A stretch of DNA of 64,000 nt from NCBI RefSeq assembly GCF_004791025.1, contig NZ_SRUO01000016.1:1-64000 (forward strand). Direction: 5' to 3'. The position numbers were made by a program, and so were the translations under genes. The notes under the pieces are model-generated. The model ran no database searches and was not told where the DNA came from. It saw only the letters and a list, made by a program, of their open reading frames with translations. Below are positions 54,439 through 63,000 of the stretch, one piece after another (position 1 is the stretch's first letter; each line of letters begins with the position of its first letter). Source of the DNA: Mesorhizobium sp. M4B.F.Ca.ET.203.01.1.1. GTDB taxonomy: Bacteria; Pseudomonadota; Alphaproteobacteria; Rhizobiales; Rhizobiaceae.

Positions 54439-55535
54439 GAGGTGCTTCCGTGGGCGGCATGGCGCCAGACGAGCCGGTAGCGGACGAAGGCGATGGCGAC
54501 GAGATAGGCAAGCAGCAGGCTGCCCTGGAAGACCCGGACCGCTGCGACCGGCAGATTTGCCGAGACCATGGCATTATCGCCACCGATATAGAGGGCCGCC
54601 ATCAGCAGCGCGGAAAAGACGATGCCGACCGGGTGAAGGCCACCGAGATAGGCGACGATGATGGCGGCGTAGCCGTAACCGGTAGAGATGGAGCGCTGCA
54701 ACTGACCAAGCGGCCCGGCCACCTCGGCCGCTCCGGCGAGGCCTGCAGCGAAACCACCGATGAGCAGCGAAAGCCAGATCGCGCGCCCTTCGTTGAAGCC
54801 GGCGTATCCGGCCGCGTGCGGCGCGAGGCCGCCGACCTGCAGCTTGTAGCCAGCGAAACTCCTCTGCATGAAGACCCAGGCCGCGAGGGAGAATGCGACG
54901 GCGACAAGCAGCGAGACGTTGACCCGGGTGCCGGGGATCAGGATCGGCACCATCGCGTCATACTGGAACATCACCGATTGCGGGAAGTTGAAGCCGGCCG
55001 GATCCTTCCAGGGGCCGAGAAGCAGATAGTTGAGCAATTGCGCGGCGACGAGCGCCAGCATGAGCGACACCAGAATCTCGTTTGCATTGAGCCTGACGCG
55101 CCAGAAGGCGGTGAGCGATGCCCACAGCGCGCCGCCCAGCGCGCCGATGACGAGCATGGAGGGCCAGATCCACTGGCCCGTCGCGGCTGGAAACCAGATT
55201 GGGATAGCCGATGCGAAGATCGCGCCGAGGATGAACTGGCCCTCGGCGCCGATGTTGAAGACCTTTGCGCGAAAGCCGATGGCAAGCCCCTGCGCGATGA
55301 GCAGGAGCGGCCCGGTCTTGAGCAGGACTTCCGAGAACGAGACCCAGGACAGGAAGGGTTCCAGAAGCATCGCGTGGAAAACGGCTACCGGATCGCGGCC
55401 CATCAGCACGTAGAGCCCGAGATTGAGGAGCGTCGCCAGGCCGAGCGCCACGGGCGGGGCGACCAGCTTGACGGTAAGCGAGGCATGCTCCCGGCGAACC
55501 AGAACGGGAAGGAACGGCCTGGAGGAAGCGATCAT
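54435..55535 (-). CDS. BMP-type ABC transporter permease 1
   Basis: A 366-residue permease with a cytoplasmic N-terminus and about ten helices (VKLVAPPVALGLATLLNLGL; LKTGPLLLIAQGLAIGFRAK; FNIGAEGQFILGAIFASAIP). IGAEGQF and FRVRLNANEILVSLMLAL mark it as the first permease of a nucleoside-type importer. Overlaps the ATPase stop (ATGA at 55535-55532) and the next permease (ATGA). Tight coupling in the operon implies fixed stoichiometry. Family call is sound; the substrate is by inference. Confidence 0.88.
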   Translation of the reverse strand: MIASSRPFLPVLVRREHASLTVKLVAPPVALGLATLLNLGLYVLMGRDPVAVFHAMLLEPFLSWVSFSEVLLKTGPLLLIAQGLAIGFRAKVFNIGAEGQFILGAIFASAIPIWFPAATGQWIWPSMLVIGALGGALWASLTAFWRVRLNANEILVSLMLALVAAQLLNYLLLGPWKDPAGFNFPQSVMFQYDAMVPILIPGTRVNVSLLVAVAFSLAAWVFMQRSFAGYKLQVGGLAPHAAGYAGFNEGRAIWLSLLIGGFAAGLAGAAEVAGPLGQLQRSISTGYGYAAIIVAYLGGLHPVGIVFSALLMAALYIGGDNAMVSANLPVAAVRVFQGSLLLAYLVAIAFVRYRLVWRHAAHGSTS

Positions 55536-57055
55536 GCAGGGACTTTCCTGGCCGTCGAATGGGCGCCGATCATGTAGCGGCCGATCTCCTCGGGTCTGGT
55601 GTCGCGCGTCACCAGCGGCGGGCTCAGCCGGCCCTGATGGATCACCTGGATCGAATCGCAGAGTTCGAACAGCTCCTCCAGTTCCTCCGAGATGACGAGG
55701 ATGCCCACGCCTTCGTTGCGCAGGGCGACAAGGCGCCGGCGGATGGCGGCGGCCGCGCCGATATCCACACCCCAGGTCGGCTGCGCCACGAACAGCAATT
55801 TCGGCGACAGCATGATCTCGCGGCCGACGATGAACTTCTGCAGATTGCCGCCCGAGAGCGCGCCGGCCTCCGCTTCGGAACCGGGCGTGCGCACGTCGTA
55901 TTGGCGGATGCAGTCGTCGGTGAAAGCCTTCGCCCGCGGCGTGTCGACGAGGCCGCGCTTCAGCAGGCCGAACGGATGGGCGGTCAGAAGGCTGTTGAGG
56001 ACAAGCGACATTTCCGGCACCGCGCCGCGGCCGAGCCGTTCCTCCGGAACGAAAGCCAAGCCCAGCCGGCGCCGGGCCGCCGCATCAAGCGCGCCGACAT
56101 CCTTTCCCATCATGAAGATACGGTCGGACTTTTCGCGCGGCAGCACCGTCTCGCCCGAGATCAGCGCCGCGAGTTCGCTCTGCCCGTTGCCCGATATGCC
56201 CGCGATGCCGAGGATCTCGCCGGCCCGCACCGTCAGGCTGACGTCGGAAAGCGGCACCGCGAAGGGATCGTCCGGCCGATGGTCGAGGCCGACGATCTCG
56301 AGGCACTTGTCGCCGCCGGAATGCGCGACCGCCGGCATGGGCTGCGGCATGTCGCGGCCGATCATCATGCGGGCGAGGTCGTGCGCGTCGTGGTCGCGCG
56401 GGTCCACATTGCCGGTGACGCGCCCGCCACGCAGGATGGTCGCACGGTCGCAGACCGCGCGGATCTCCTCCAGCTTGTGCGAGATGAACAGGATGGAAAC
56501 GCCGCCGTCGCGCAGCCGCCGCAAGGTCTCGAACAGCTTGTCGACCGATTGCGGCGGCAGGACGGAGGTCGGTTCGTCGAGGATCAGAAGCTGGGGTTCG
56601 GTCATCAGGCAGCGGATGATCTCCACCCGCTGCCGCTCGCCGACCGAGAGCGCGTGCACATGGGCGAGCGGATCGACTTGAAGTCCGAAGTCGCGGCCGA
56701 GCGCGCGGATGCGTTGCGCGAGATCCGATTTGCTTGCGGGCACGACCAGGCGGATGTTCTCCACCACCGTCAGCGTCTCGAACAAGGAGAAATGCTGGAA
56801 GACCATGCCGATCCCCTTGCGCCTCGCATCCGCGGGGGAAGCGAGGGCCAGGGGTTCGCCTTTCCAGATCACCGTTCCGGCGTCGGGCTGCTCGACGCCG
56901 TAGATCAGCTTCATCAGCGTCGACTTGCCCGCTCCGTTTTCGCCAAGGATCGCGTGGATCGAGCGCGGAGCCACGTCCAGATCGATGTCTCGATTGGCAT
57001 GGATCTGGCCGTAGCTCTTGGAGATGCCGCGCAGCGACAGGAGCGGGACGGTCAT
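55532..57055 (-). CDS. BMP-type ABC transporter ATPase, tandem
   Basis: A 507-residue ATPase with two ABC domains in one chain, as in sugar and nucleoside importers. First copy: ILGENGAGKSTLMKLIYGVE (Walker A), LSVGERQRVEIIRCL (signature), LLILDEPTSVL (Walker B). Second copy: GISGNGQSELAALISGETVL and LSGGNLQKFIVGREIMLSP with LLFVAQPTWGVD, in which Walker A/B residues are diverged as usual for such systems. ATG at 57055 starts 2 bases after the BMP stop. Energises uptake through the two permeases. Confidence 0.92.
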   Translation of the reverse strand: MTVPLLSLRGISKSYGQIHANRDIDLDVAPRSIHAILGENGAGKSTLMKLIYGVEQPDAGTVIWKGEPLALASPADARRKGIGMVFQHFSLFETLTVVENIRLVVPASKSDLAQRIRALGRDFGLQVDPLAHVHALSVGERQRVEIIRCLMTEPQLLILDEPTSVLPPQSVDKLFETLRRLRDGGVSILFISHKLEEIRAVCDRATILRGGRVTGNVDPRDHDAHDLARMMIGRDMPQPMPAVAHSGGDKCLEIVGLDHRPDDPFAVPLSDVSLTVRAGEILGIAGISGNGQSELAALISGETVLPREKSDRIFMMGKDVGALDAAARRRLGLAFVPEERLGRGAVPEMSLVLNSLLTAHPFGLLKRGLVDTPRAKAFTDDCIRQYDVRTPGSEAEAGALSGGNLQKFIVGREIMLSPKLLFVAQPTWGVDIGAAAAIRRRLVALRNEGVGILVISEELEELFELCDSIQVIHQGRLSPPLVTRDTRPEEIGRYMIGAHSTARKVPA

Positions 57056-57057
57056 GG

Positions 57058-58155
57058 TCACTTGGGCAGCGGCGTGGTGACACCCTTGACGTGCCAGTCC
57101 ATGGCCACGATCTCGGCCTCGGTCATCGTCTTGCCGGCGGGGACGCCCTCGCTGCCATCGGCCTTGGCGATCGGACCGGCAAAGGGCGAGAAGCTGCCGG
57201 CGGCGATCTTGGCTTCGACCTCCTTGATCCTGGTCATCATGTCGGCCGGGATGCCCGGGTTCCAGTCGACGACCTCGACAACCTTGTCGCCGACACCCAG
57301 GAAAGCGTTGGCGCCCTTGAAGTTGCCGGCGATGTGGGCGTCGACGGAGGCCTTGAAGAAGGGCGACCAGTCGGTCGCAACACAGCCGAGATAGGTTTTT
57401 GGCGCGTATTTCTTCATCGACGAGTTGAGATTGAAGGCGGGGACGCCGGCCTCCTCGCAGGCCGAAATGACCGAGGGCGTGTCCTGCGCGTTGGAGAAGA
57501 TCACGTCGCATTTCTGCGCCAGCAGCGCCTTGGCGGCCTCCTGCTCCTTGGCCGGATCGAACCAGGAGTTCACCCATACGACCGAAACCTCGACATCGGG
57601 CTTCACCGCCTGCGCTCCGAGCGTGAACGCGTTGATCGAAGTGATCAGCTCGGGAATGGCGAAGGCGGAAACCGAGCCGAGCTTGCCGGTCTTCGAAAGC
57701 GCGGCCGCCGCCATGCCCATCAGGTAGGTGCCCTGGGAATATTGGGCCGCGAAGGGCGAGAAGTTCGGCGCCACCTGGAAACCGGAGGCATGCAGAACGG
57801 TGACGTCCGGATTGCGGCGCGCGATCTGCAGGGCGCCGTTCTGGTAGCCGAAGGAGCCGGCGATCAGGAACTTGTTCCCGTCGGCGACCGCCTTGTTCAT
57901 GATCCGGTCGGCGTCGGGTCCTTCCTGTATGTTCTCGATGATGGTCACCTTCACCTTGTCGCCATAGGCCGCCTTCACCGGCTCGAGCCCGTCGGCAAGT
58001 GCCCGGCCCCAGCCGACATCGCCGACCGGCGACGGGACCACCAGCACGATGCCCAGAGGTTCGTCGGCTGCAAGCGCGCGGCCGCCCAGCGTTGCGGCCA
58101 GCCCGGTGGCGGCCGCGCCCTTCATCAATGTTCTGCGGGTAAGATTTGTCAGCAT
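57058..58155 (-). CDS. BMP-family substrate-binding protein
   Basis: A 365-residue periplasmic binding protein. The N-terminus MLTNLTRRTLMKGAAATGLA with a twin-arginine RRTLMKG followed by a hydrophobic stretch suggests Tat export. The mature part has the BMP (basic membrane protein, PnrA-like) fold with VLVVPSPVGDVGWGRALADG, KFLIAGSFGYQNGALQIARR and KCDVIFSNAQDTPSVISACE. BMP proteins bind purine and pyrimidine nucleosides. Located in an operon with a purine-like deaminase and an N-demethylase-like oxygenase, it may bind a purine or methylpurine. Starts 23 bases after the deaminase. Confidence 0.9.
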   Translation of the reverse strand: MLTNLTRRTLMKGAAATGLAATLGGRALAADEPLGIVLVVPSPVGDVGWGRALADGLEPVKAAYGDKVKVTIIENIQEGPDADRIMNKAVADGNKFLIAGSFGYQNGALQIARRNPDVTVLHASGFQVAPNFSPFAAQYSQGTYLMGMAAAALSKTGKLGSVSAFAIPELITSINAFTLGAQAVKPDVEVSVVWVNSWFDPAKEQEAAKALLAQKCDVIFSNAQDTPSVISACEEAGVPAFNLNSSMKKYAPKTYLGCVATDWSPFFKASVDAHIAGNFKGANAFLGVGDKVVEVVDWNPGIPADMMTRIKEVEAKIAAGSFSPFAGPIAKADGSEGVPAGKTMTEAEIVAMDWHVKGVTTPLPK

Positions 58156-58178
58156 GTCGGTTCCCCTTGTTTTGGTTG

Positions 58179-59558
58179 CTAGAATTCCACCGTGGCGAGC
58201 GCCGCCTCGGCTTGCGCGAAGAGCCGGGCCTCGTCGAGCCCCGGGAATTCGCCCTTGGCCCAGACGATGCGGCCGTTGATCATGGTCATGTCGGTGGGCG
58301 CGCCGATGCCGACCTTGGCCAGCAGGCTCAGCGGATCGTGCCTGGTGCCGACATAGTCCATGCGCCGCGTGTCGATGGCGAAAAGGTCGGCGGCCATGCC
58401 GGGCGCCAGCCTGCCGATGTCGCGGCGCCCGAGCAGCGCCGCGCCCCCGGTCGTCGCATAGCCAAGAAAATCGGCCGGCGGCGGAACCGGATGGCCGCGT
58501 GTCGATGCCGCCAGGCATTGCAGCATGTAGGCGGAATGGATGCAGTGCATCAGGTTGGAATTGTCGTTCGATGCGGCACCGTCGCAGCCCAGCCCCACAT
58601 TGAGCCCGAAGGCCGACATCGCCGGGATGTCGGTAATCTCGGCGCCGACGAGATAGACCGGCTCCGGGCAGTGCGCGACGCCGGTGCCGCTCGCGGCCAT
58701 CTTGCGCAGCTCGTCGTGGGTCAGTTCCCAGCAATGGGCATAGAAGGCATCCGGCCCGCAGAAGCCGATCTCGGCGCAATAGTCCACCGTGCGCATGCCG
58801 TGACGGGCTTCGATGACCGGGCTTTCGCCCTCGCCGACATGGGTATGCATGCGCACCCCGCGGTCGCGCGCCAGCGCCACCGATTCCACGAAGGTCTCGC
58901 GATAACAGTTGACCGGCTGGCAGGGCGCGACGACGAGCTGGCGCATGCTGAAAGGACCGGCGTCATGATAGGCGTCGATCAGCCGGGCACAGTCGGCGAT
59001 GAACTCGTCCGTCGTTTCCAGCATGGCGTCGGGGATGGTCGAGCCTTGCGATTTCGGCAGCGTGTTGCCGCCGCGTCCGGCATGGAAGCGCATGCCGAGG
59101 AGTTCGGCGGCCTCGAACTGCCGGTCGATCAGCCGTTTGCCGGCATGCCGCGGAAAACAATACTGATGGTCGAATGCCGTCGTGCAGCCGTGCTTTATCA
59201 ACTCGGCCATCGCGGTCACCGATGCGTGGTAGAAGCATTCCTCGGTCAGCCGCGAGAAAACGGGGTAGATGCGGTCGAGCCATTCAATGACCGACAGCTT
59301 CGTCCAGTCCAGATCGGCGCGGTTGCGGACGAAACACTGGAAGAAGTGGTGATGGGTGTTCACGAGGCCGGGATAGACGAACCAGCCGGCGGCGTCGCGC
59401 GCGACGGTCCGGGCGGGCAGCTCCGCCTTGTCGAGGCCCTCGCCGATGGCCCGTATCGCCGGGCCATCGGTCAGGACATCGACATTGCGCCGGACGTCAG
59501 GGCCGTTGCCCTCGTCGACGATGACCGCAGCGCAGTTCTTCAGCAAATAGCCCGCCAC
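58179..59558 (-). CDS. amidohydrolase, 8-oxoguanine-deaminase-like
   Basis: A 459-residue metal-dependent deaminase of the COG0402 family. Metal ligands: PGLVNTHHHFFQCFVR (HxH), MHTHVGEGESPVIEARHG (H), YAHCWELTHDEL (H) and GLGCDGAASNDNSNLMHCIH (D and S/N). It resembles the 8-oxoguanine deaminase (Pa0142-type) and hydroxyatrazine hydrolase group. It would convert guanine-like 2-amino or amino-substituted rings to oxo forms. GTG start one base after the GST stop. In this operon it likely handles the imported purine after demethylation. Confidence 0.85.
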   Translation of the reverse strand: MAGYLLKNCAAVIVDEGNGPDVRRNVDVLTDGPAIRAIGEGLDKAELPARTVARDAAGWFVYPGLVNTHHHFFQCFVRNRADLDWTKLSVIEWLDRIYPVFSRLTEECFYHASVTAMAELIKHGCTTAFDHQYCFPRHAGKRLIDRQFEAAELLGMRFHAGRGGNTLPKSQGSTIPDAMLETTDEFIADCARLIDAYHDAGPFSMRQLVVAPCQPVNCYRETFVESVALARDRGVRMHTHVGEGESPVIEARHGMRTVDYCAEIGFCGPDAFYAHCWELTHDELRKMAASGTGVAHCPEPVYLVGAEITDIPAMSAFGLNVGLGCDGAASNDNSNLMHCIHSAYMLQCLAASTRGHPVPPPADFLGYATTGGAALLGRRDIGRLAPGMAADLFAIDTRRMDYVGTRHDPLSLLAKVGIGAPTDMTMINGRIVWAKGEFPGLDEARLFAQAEAALATVEF

Positions 59559-59559
59559 G

Positions 59560-60219
59560 TCAGGCCTCGCCGACTTCTGGGACGGGCTCGGGTTTCAACT
59601 CGTGCAGCCGGTGGATGCCCGGCATCTCGATGAAGCCATCGATGGCGCGGATCGCCCGCGACCAGAGCCGGATCGCGGGATAGGGATCGAGCGAAACGCC
59701 GCCGTCCGGCGCGAGCGCGACATAAGGAAAGCAGGCGACGTCGGCGATCGTCGGCCGGTCCGACGCAAGGAAGCGCTGGCCGCGGATCTGCTGTTCGACA
59801 AGGCCAGCCTCCAGCTCCCGCAGGGCCGCTGTCCCCTGCCCTTGGAGGACAGCGATATTGCCCGGACGCAGCAGCATCTCGTGCAGGCGCGCGGCTCCCA
59901 GGCTGGCGGTCAGCCGGTGCGAGAAGGAAAGCCATTGCTGGACGCGTGCCGCCTGCCCGGCTGTATCGTTGCCCAGCCATTGCGGTGCCGCCTTGGCGGC
60001 GAGATAGACCAGCATGGCCGAGGATTCGGTCAGGACGAGATCGCCATCTTCCAGGATCGGGATCGAACCCGCCGGGTTCAGAGCCATGAGCTCAGGACCG
60101 CGATGCTCGACACCGGGATGGAAGTCGACAGGGCGGATGTCGAGCGTCACCCCGGTCAGCGCAGCCATGAGGCGCACCTTGTAGCAACTCGGCGAAAGCA
60201 CGTAGTCGTAGAGCTTCAT
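59560..60219 (-). CDS. GST-like protein of the N-demethylase cluster
   Basis: A 219-residue glutathione S-transferase-like protein. Thioredoxin-fold N-terminus MKLYDYVLSPSCYKVRLMAA, NPAGSIPILEDGDLVLTESS (cis-Pro and ES motif), and an all-helical C-terminal domain with GQRFLASDRPTIADVACFPY. The N-terminal catalytic position is occupied by S/C in SPSCYKVR. Overlaps the oxygenase stop (ATGA) and precedes the deaminase by one base. In the NdmCDE methylxanthine demethylase the GST-like NdmE bridges the other subunits, so a structural role is possible here. The catalytic role of a GST is otherwise unproven. Confidence 0.82.
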   Translation of the reverse strand: MKLYDYVLSPSCYKVRLMAALTGVTLDIRPVDFHPGVEHRGPELMALNPAGSIPILEDGDLVLTESSAMLVYLAAKAAPQWLGNDTAGQAARVQQWLSFSHRLTASLGAARLHEMLLRPGNIAVLQGQGTAALRELEAGLVEQQIRGQRFLASDRPTIADVACFPYVALAPDGGVSLDPYPAIRLWSRAIRAIDGFIEMPGIHRLHELKPEPVPEVGEA

Positions 60220-61061
60220 TGCGCCACCAGTTGCGCGCCGTAGGTGTAGCCATGGCGTTTCAGCCAGCGCCGGTAGGCAACCGAGGTGAGGTCCGCTCGC
60301 GTCGGGATCTCCATGCCGGGATCCAGCGGCAACAGCCCCGGAATCTGGTTTTCGAGGATCGACCGGTCCTGGACGAAGATCGTCTGCTGGAAATGGATCA
60401 GGTCCGTCATCGGCGTTTCGTCGTCGAACAGCGCCATCCATGGCCAGACGTCGCACAGGTCCTCGGCAAGCGGCTGCACGAAAAGCGTGATGACGTCCCA
60501 TTCACCCGGGCGCGGCGGGCATGTCTTGTAGAGGATCGAGCAGGTCGGCGCGGGCACGCGATACATGTATTCGGTGGTTATGCCGCCTTCCGCCGACTTG
60601 GCGGCCTGCGGCTGATAGAACTTCACCTGGGTCGCCCAAACCTCGTCTTCGTCCTCCCGGATCTCGACCTTGTAGTTCTGCACCTCGGTGTGCGGTTCGG
60701 CCCCCAATATGTCGGTGTGCACGAAAGGAAAATGCGCGATGTCGAGGAAGTTCTCGACCGCGCGCAGCGGCGAGCAGCGCACACGCACCACCCCGACATC
60801 GACGAGCCGGCGGCCGGGCTGATCGGCCTCGGGGATCGCAAACAGCGGCTTTTGCGGGTCGCCGAGCGACGACCAGACATGGCCATAGCGGATGCAGGCC
60901 GGCAGGGCACGTCCGTTGGCGCCGGTGACCTTCGCGTTCCCATCTTCGCCGCGCCCCACCTCGATCGGCTCGCCCATGAGGGCCGTCTTGCGCCCGTGCG
61001 CATCAAGCTGGCCGGCAATGCCGACCGGATACCATTCGTCGATCATCGCGTTGCGGGTCAT
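60216..61061 (-). CDS. Rieske-less non-haem iron oxygenase catalytic subunit
   Basis: A 281-residue protein homologous to the C-terminal catalytic domain of aromatic-ring/N-demethylating Rieske oxygenases. The mononuclear iron site is ENFLDIAHFPFVHTDILGAE, with D107-x2-H110-x4-H115. Where a Rieske domain would carry CxH and CxxH (residues 20-65) it has only GRKTALMGEPIEVGRGED and no such cysteines. It therefore must receive electrons from a separate Rieske protein, evidently the adjacent gene, whose stop overlaps its start as ATGA. This split resembles NdmC, which N7-demethylates methylxanthines. Substrate is inference. Confidence 0.8.
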   Translation of the reverse strand: MTRNAMIDEWYPVGIAGQLDAHGRKTALMGEPIEVGRGEDGNAKVTGANGRALPACIRYGHVWSSLGDPQKPLFAIPEADQPGRRLVDVGVVRVRCSPLRAVENFLDIAHFPFVHTDILGAEPHTEVQNYKVEIREDEDEVWATQVKFYQPQAAKSAEGGITTEYMYRVPAPTCSILYKTCPPRPGEWDVITLFVQPLAEDLCDVWPWMALFDDETPMTDLIHFQQTIFVQDRSILENQIPGLLPLDPGMEIPTRADLTSVAYRRWLKRHGYTYGAQLVAQ

Positions 61062-61708
61062 CGGGCGATCCCACCGTGCGCAATATCTTCGGCCGCCCGC
61101 CGCAGCGCCTCGGCGGCTCTCGATGCGGCGATACGCTCGGCCTGACTGCTGCCCTCGGCCACCAGAACATGCACCAGCGTGCGCGCTTGCCCTTGCGGAG
61201 CAAGCAGCAGGCGGATGGTCGGGGCATTCCCGGTGTAGTCGAGCAGGTCTCCGTCGGCCTTGGTGCCCGCGACCGCCTCCAGCGCCGCGATGTCCGCTTC
61301 CACCATCATCGAGCGCAGCGGAGCAAGGCCCTCGAACCGGGGCGGCCCGGCGGCGGGCTCGCCAACGGAAATCCATATGATGCCGCCGCCATCCTCGACG
61401 GGCTGCGTCGCGACACGGATCGTGTCCGGCGGCGTCAGTGCCGGATGGGCCGGAATGCGCAGGCAGTTTCCCGCCTGGGCATAGCCCCAGCCGTGGTAGA
61501 TGCAGGACAGGGTCTCACCGCGCACGAAGCCATGGGAAAGCCGCATGCCGCGATGCGGGCATCTGTCGGCGAAGGCCGCCGCACGGCCAGAACGGCTTCG
61601 CCAAAGGGCAACCGGCCCGGCTGGGGATTGCGCCGGCATTACGGTTCCCGCCGGCAGGTCCGCGGAGAGGGCAACAGGCATCCATGAGCCGGTCGGATAG
61701 GGCGGCAT
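61058..61708 (-). CDS. stand-alone Rieske [2Fe-2S] protein
   Basis: A 216-residue protein with the canonical Rieske cluster binding motif CPHRG (C50, H52) and CIYHGWG (C69, H72), that is C-x-H-x16-C-x2-H. The next 60 residues complete the Rieske fold (HPALTPPDTIRVATQPVEDG). A C-terminal ~90-residue part (TLVHVLVAEGSSQAERIAAS and following) is unlike reductase domains; it has no FAD or NAD site. It is the likely electron donor to the catalytic subunit encoded next, and no reductase is seen nearby. First gene of the operon, ATG start. Confidence 0.85.
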   Translation of the reverse strand: MPPYPTGSWMPVALSADLPAGTVMPAQSPAGPVALWRSRSGRAAAFADRCPHRGMRLSHGFVRGETLSCIYHGWGYAQAGNCLRIPAHPALTPPDTIRVATQPVEDGGGIIWISVGEPAAGPPRFEGLAPLRSMMVEADIAALEAVAGTKADGDLLDYTGNAPTIRLLLAPQGQARTLVHVLVAEGSSQAERIAASRAAEALRRAAEDIAHGGIAR

Positions 61709-61857
61709 GCATCAACTTTCAAACGACACCAGCATCTTCCCGAGCGCGGCTTCGCGGTCAAGGACATGCTAATAAGCCCGGTTACGTTTGCACAACATTT
61801 CCTCACTGGCAATAATGCCTAAAAAAGGTGCACGCCGCTTCGCAAGCGGCTGCAAAC
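61709..61857. promoter_or_regulatory. promoter region of the oxygenase/transporter operon
   Basis: The 149-base space upstream of the Rieske gene holds its promoter (possible -35 TTGTGC and -10 ATTAGC on the minus strand near 61775-61800) and the terminator of the acylphosphatase-like gene at its right end. No regulator site can be named. Confidence 0.35.
61821..61850 (-). terminator. intrinsic terminator of the acylphosphatase-like gene
   Basis: On the minus strand GCCGCTT and AAGCGGC arms (61834-61840 and 61844-61850) pair around a 3-base loop and are followed, after GTGCACC, by a run of six T residues (A-run at 61821-61826 on the plus strand). It lies 8 bases after the stop codon. Confidence 0.75.
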
Positions 61858-62139
61858 CTAGCCCGATTCGCTCTCGATCCGCGCCCGGCGGATGGCCTCG
61901 ACCCAGACATCGATTGGTCCAAGGGAGCACCCCATCTCCATCATGTCGATGAGTTCGGCCGGACCGGCAATGTCGAGTTCGATCCGGCCGGGACCGGCAG
62001 CGCATATTGCCTGCGCGAGCCCGAGCTTGGCGGCATGACGCTCGATCCACGGAACAAAGGATGCCGCCTCGACATCGCCGAGGATCGTCATGCGCTCCCG
62101 CGAAGAACGTGGATTTTGCTCGCCCATCGAGACCTTCAT
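61858..62139 (-). CDS. acylphosphatase-like protein, degenerate active site
   Basis: A 93-residue protein starting MKVSMGEQNPRSSRERMTIL. It resembles acylphosphatases in layout: ERMTILGDVEAASFVPWIER, HAAKLGLAQAICAAGPGRIE and LDIAGPAELIDMMEMGCSL. The usual catalytic Arg of the GxGFR loop is replaced (AASFVPW), so the typical hydrolysis of acyl phosphates is doubtful. I start at this ATG; the upstream 19 residues are atypical. It is next to the oxygenase operon but on its own, with a terminator between. Confidence 0.55.
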   Translation of the reverse strand: MKVSMGEQNPRSSRERMTILGDVEAASFVPWIERHAAKLGLAQAICAAGPGRIELDIAGPAELIDMMEMGCSLGPIDVWVEAIRRARIESESG

Positions 62140-62455
62140 GCTTCGTCCGCGACCGTCGCGGCGGGACAGGATACGACTGTTTCGACTGCTGCACAAAAGA
62201 TACCGGAAGAAGGTGCCGAGAGAACGGGTTCGCAGAAGCGTTGCCAGGCAATTTGCGGCTGCAGGGGGCTTCCAGGCGGGAAAGCTAGTGCTCCTGCCGG
62301 GCGCCCATCAAACGACCTGACGATCCTAGCCAACGGTACCACTGGCTTGTCGGTTAAACCCGCCCCGCATTGTGACAAGCTGTCGCGCGCCGTGTCGGAA
62401 CCAATCCAATCGGCACTGGTTTCGATCTTGAAGGGACCGCAACGCGAGCGGAAAG
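62140..62455. other. spacer without a supported gene
   Basis: A 316-base gap between the acylphosphatase-like gene and the small coiled-coil gene. Short frames exist on both strands but are not protein-like. It presumably contains the two divergent promoters. Confidence 0.4.
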
Positions 62456-62680
62456 ATGGTTGAAATTTACAGCTTGGAAATGGACAAGGCGAGGCAGCGT
62501 GCCGGCCGAGCGGAACTGGCCTTGGAACGGGCGGAAGAACTGCTGGATGGTGACGGCAACGTCGCCGTCAATTTGGCCCTGTGCTGCAGGATCAGAGGCG
62601 CGCAGCGGCGCGTGAGCGAGGCCAAGGCACGGCTGAGGAAGATTGAGTCCGCCAGAACGGAAAGACTTCGCACCGGTTGA
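62456..62680 (+). CDS. small coiled-coil protein, 74 aa
   Basis: A 74-residue, highly charged protein starting MVEIYSLEMDKARQRAGRAE with regular leucine/alanine heptads (LALERAEELL; RVSEAKARLRKIESAR) that predict one long coiled coil interrupted at GDGNVAVN. ATG preceded by GCGGAAAG. No family recognised. Its composition is coding-like. Function unknown. Confidence 0.45.
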   Translation: MVEIYSLEMDKARQRAGRAELALERAEELLDGDGNVAVNLALCCRIRGAQRRVSEAKARLRKIESARTERLRTG

Positions 62681-63000
62681 CCCTATCCTCCCTGGATTAG
62701 CAAATGTAACTGCGTGCGCGGCGGCGGGCGTGGTAGAGTGGGATGTGCTGGAGTTCTCCTGGGAGGAGTCGTCCTTGAGTATCGCATCCAAGCTCGCCGC
62801 AATGTCGGCGGGGCTGCTCGCCAGGCGTGTAGCCGCCGCTCAACCCACTGCTGCCGTCAAACCCATCCGGTCGTCGCTCGCCGACGTTCCCCTCCGGCGC
62901 CAGCCTCTTCCGTTCAAGCCACGACCGCCGATCCGACCTTGCAGCAACATGTGACCTGAAGCCGTCACTCGCCGCACTGCTGCGCCTGATGGCATTGAGT
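62681..63000. other. spacer before the GlxA-type gene's 3' end
   Basis: About 320 bases with no supported gene. The region is between the coiled-coil gene and the end of the regulator gene (which reads the other way). Frames found here are short and not protein-like. Confidence 0.4.

Noticed and set aside
55559..57394. 611-residue open frame opposite the ABC ATPase
   Set aside because: Antisense of the ATPase whose Walker motifs and codon bias are clear.
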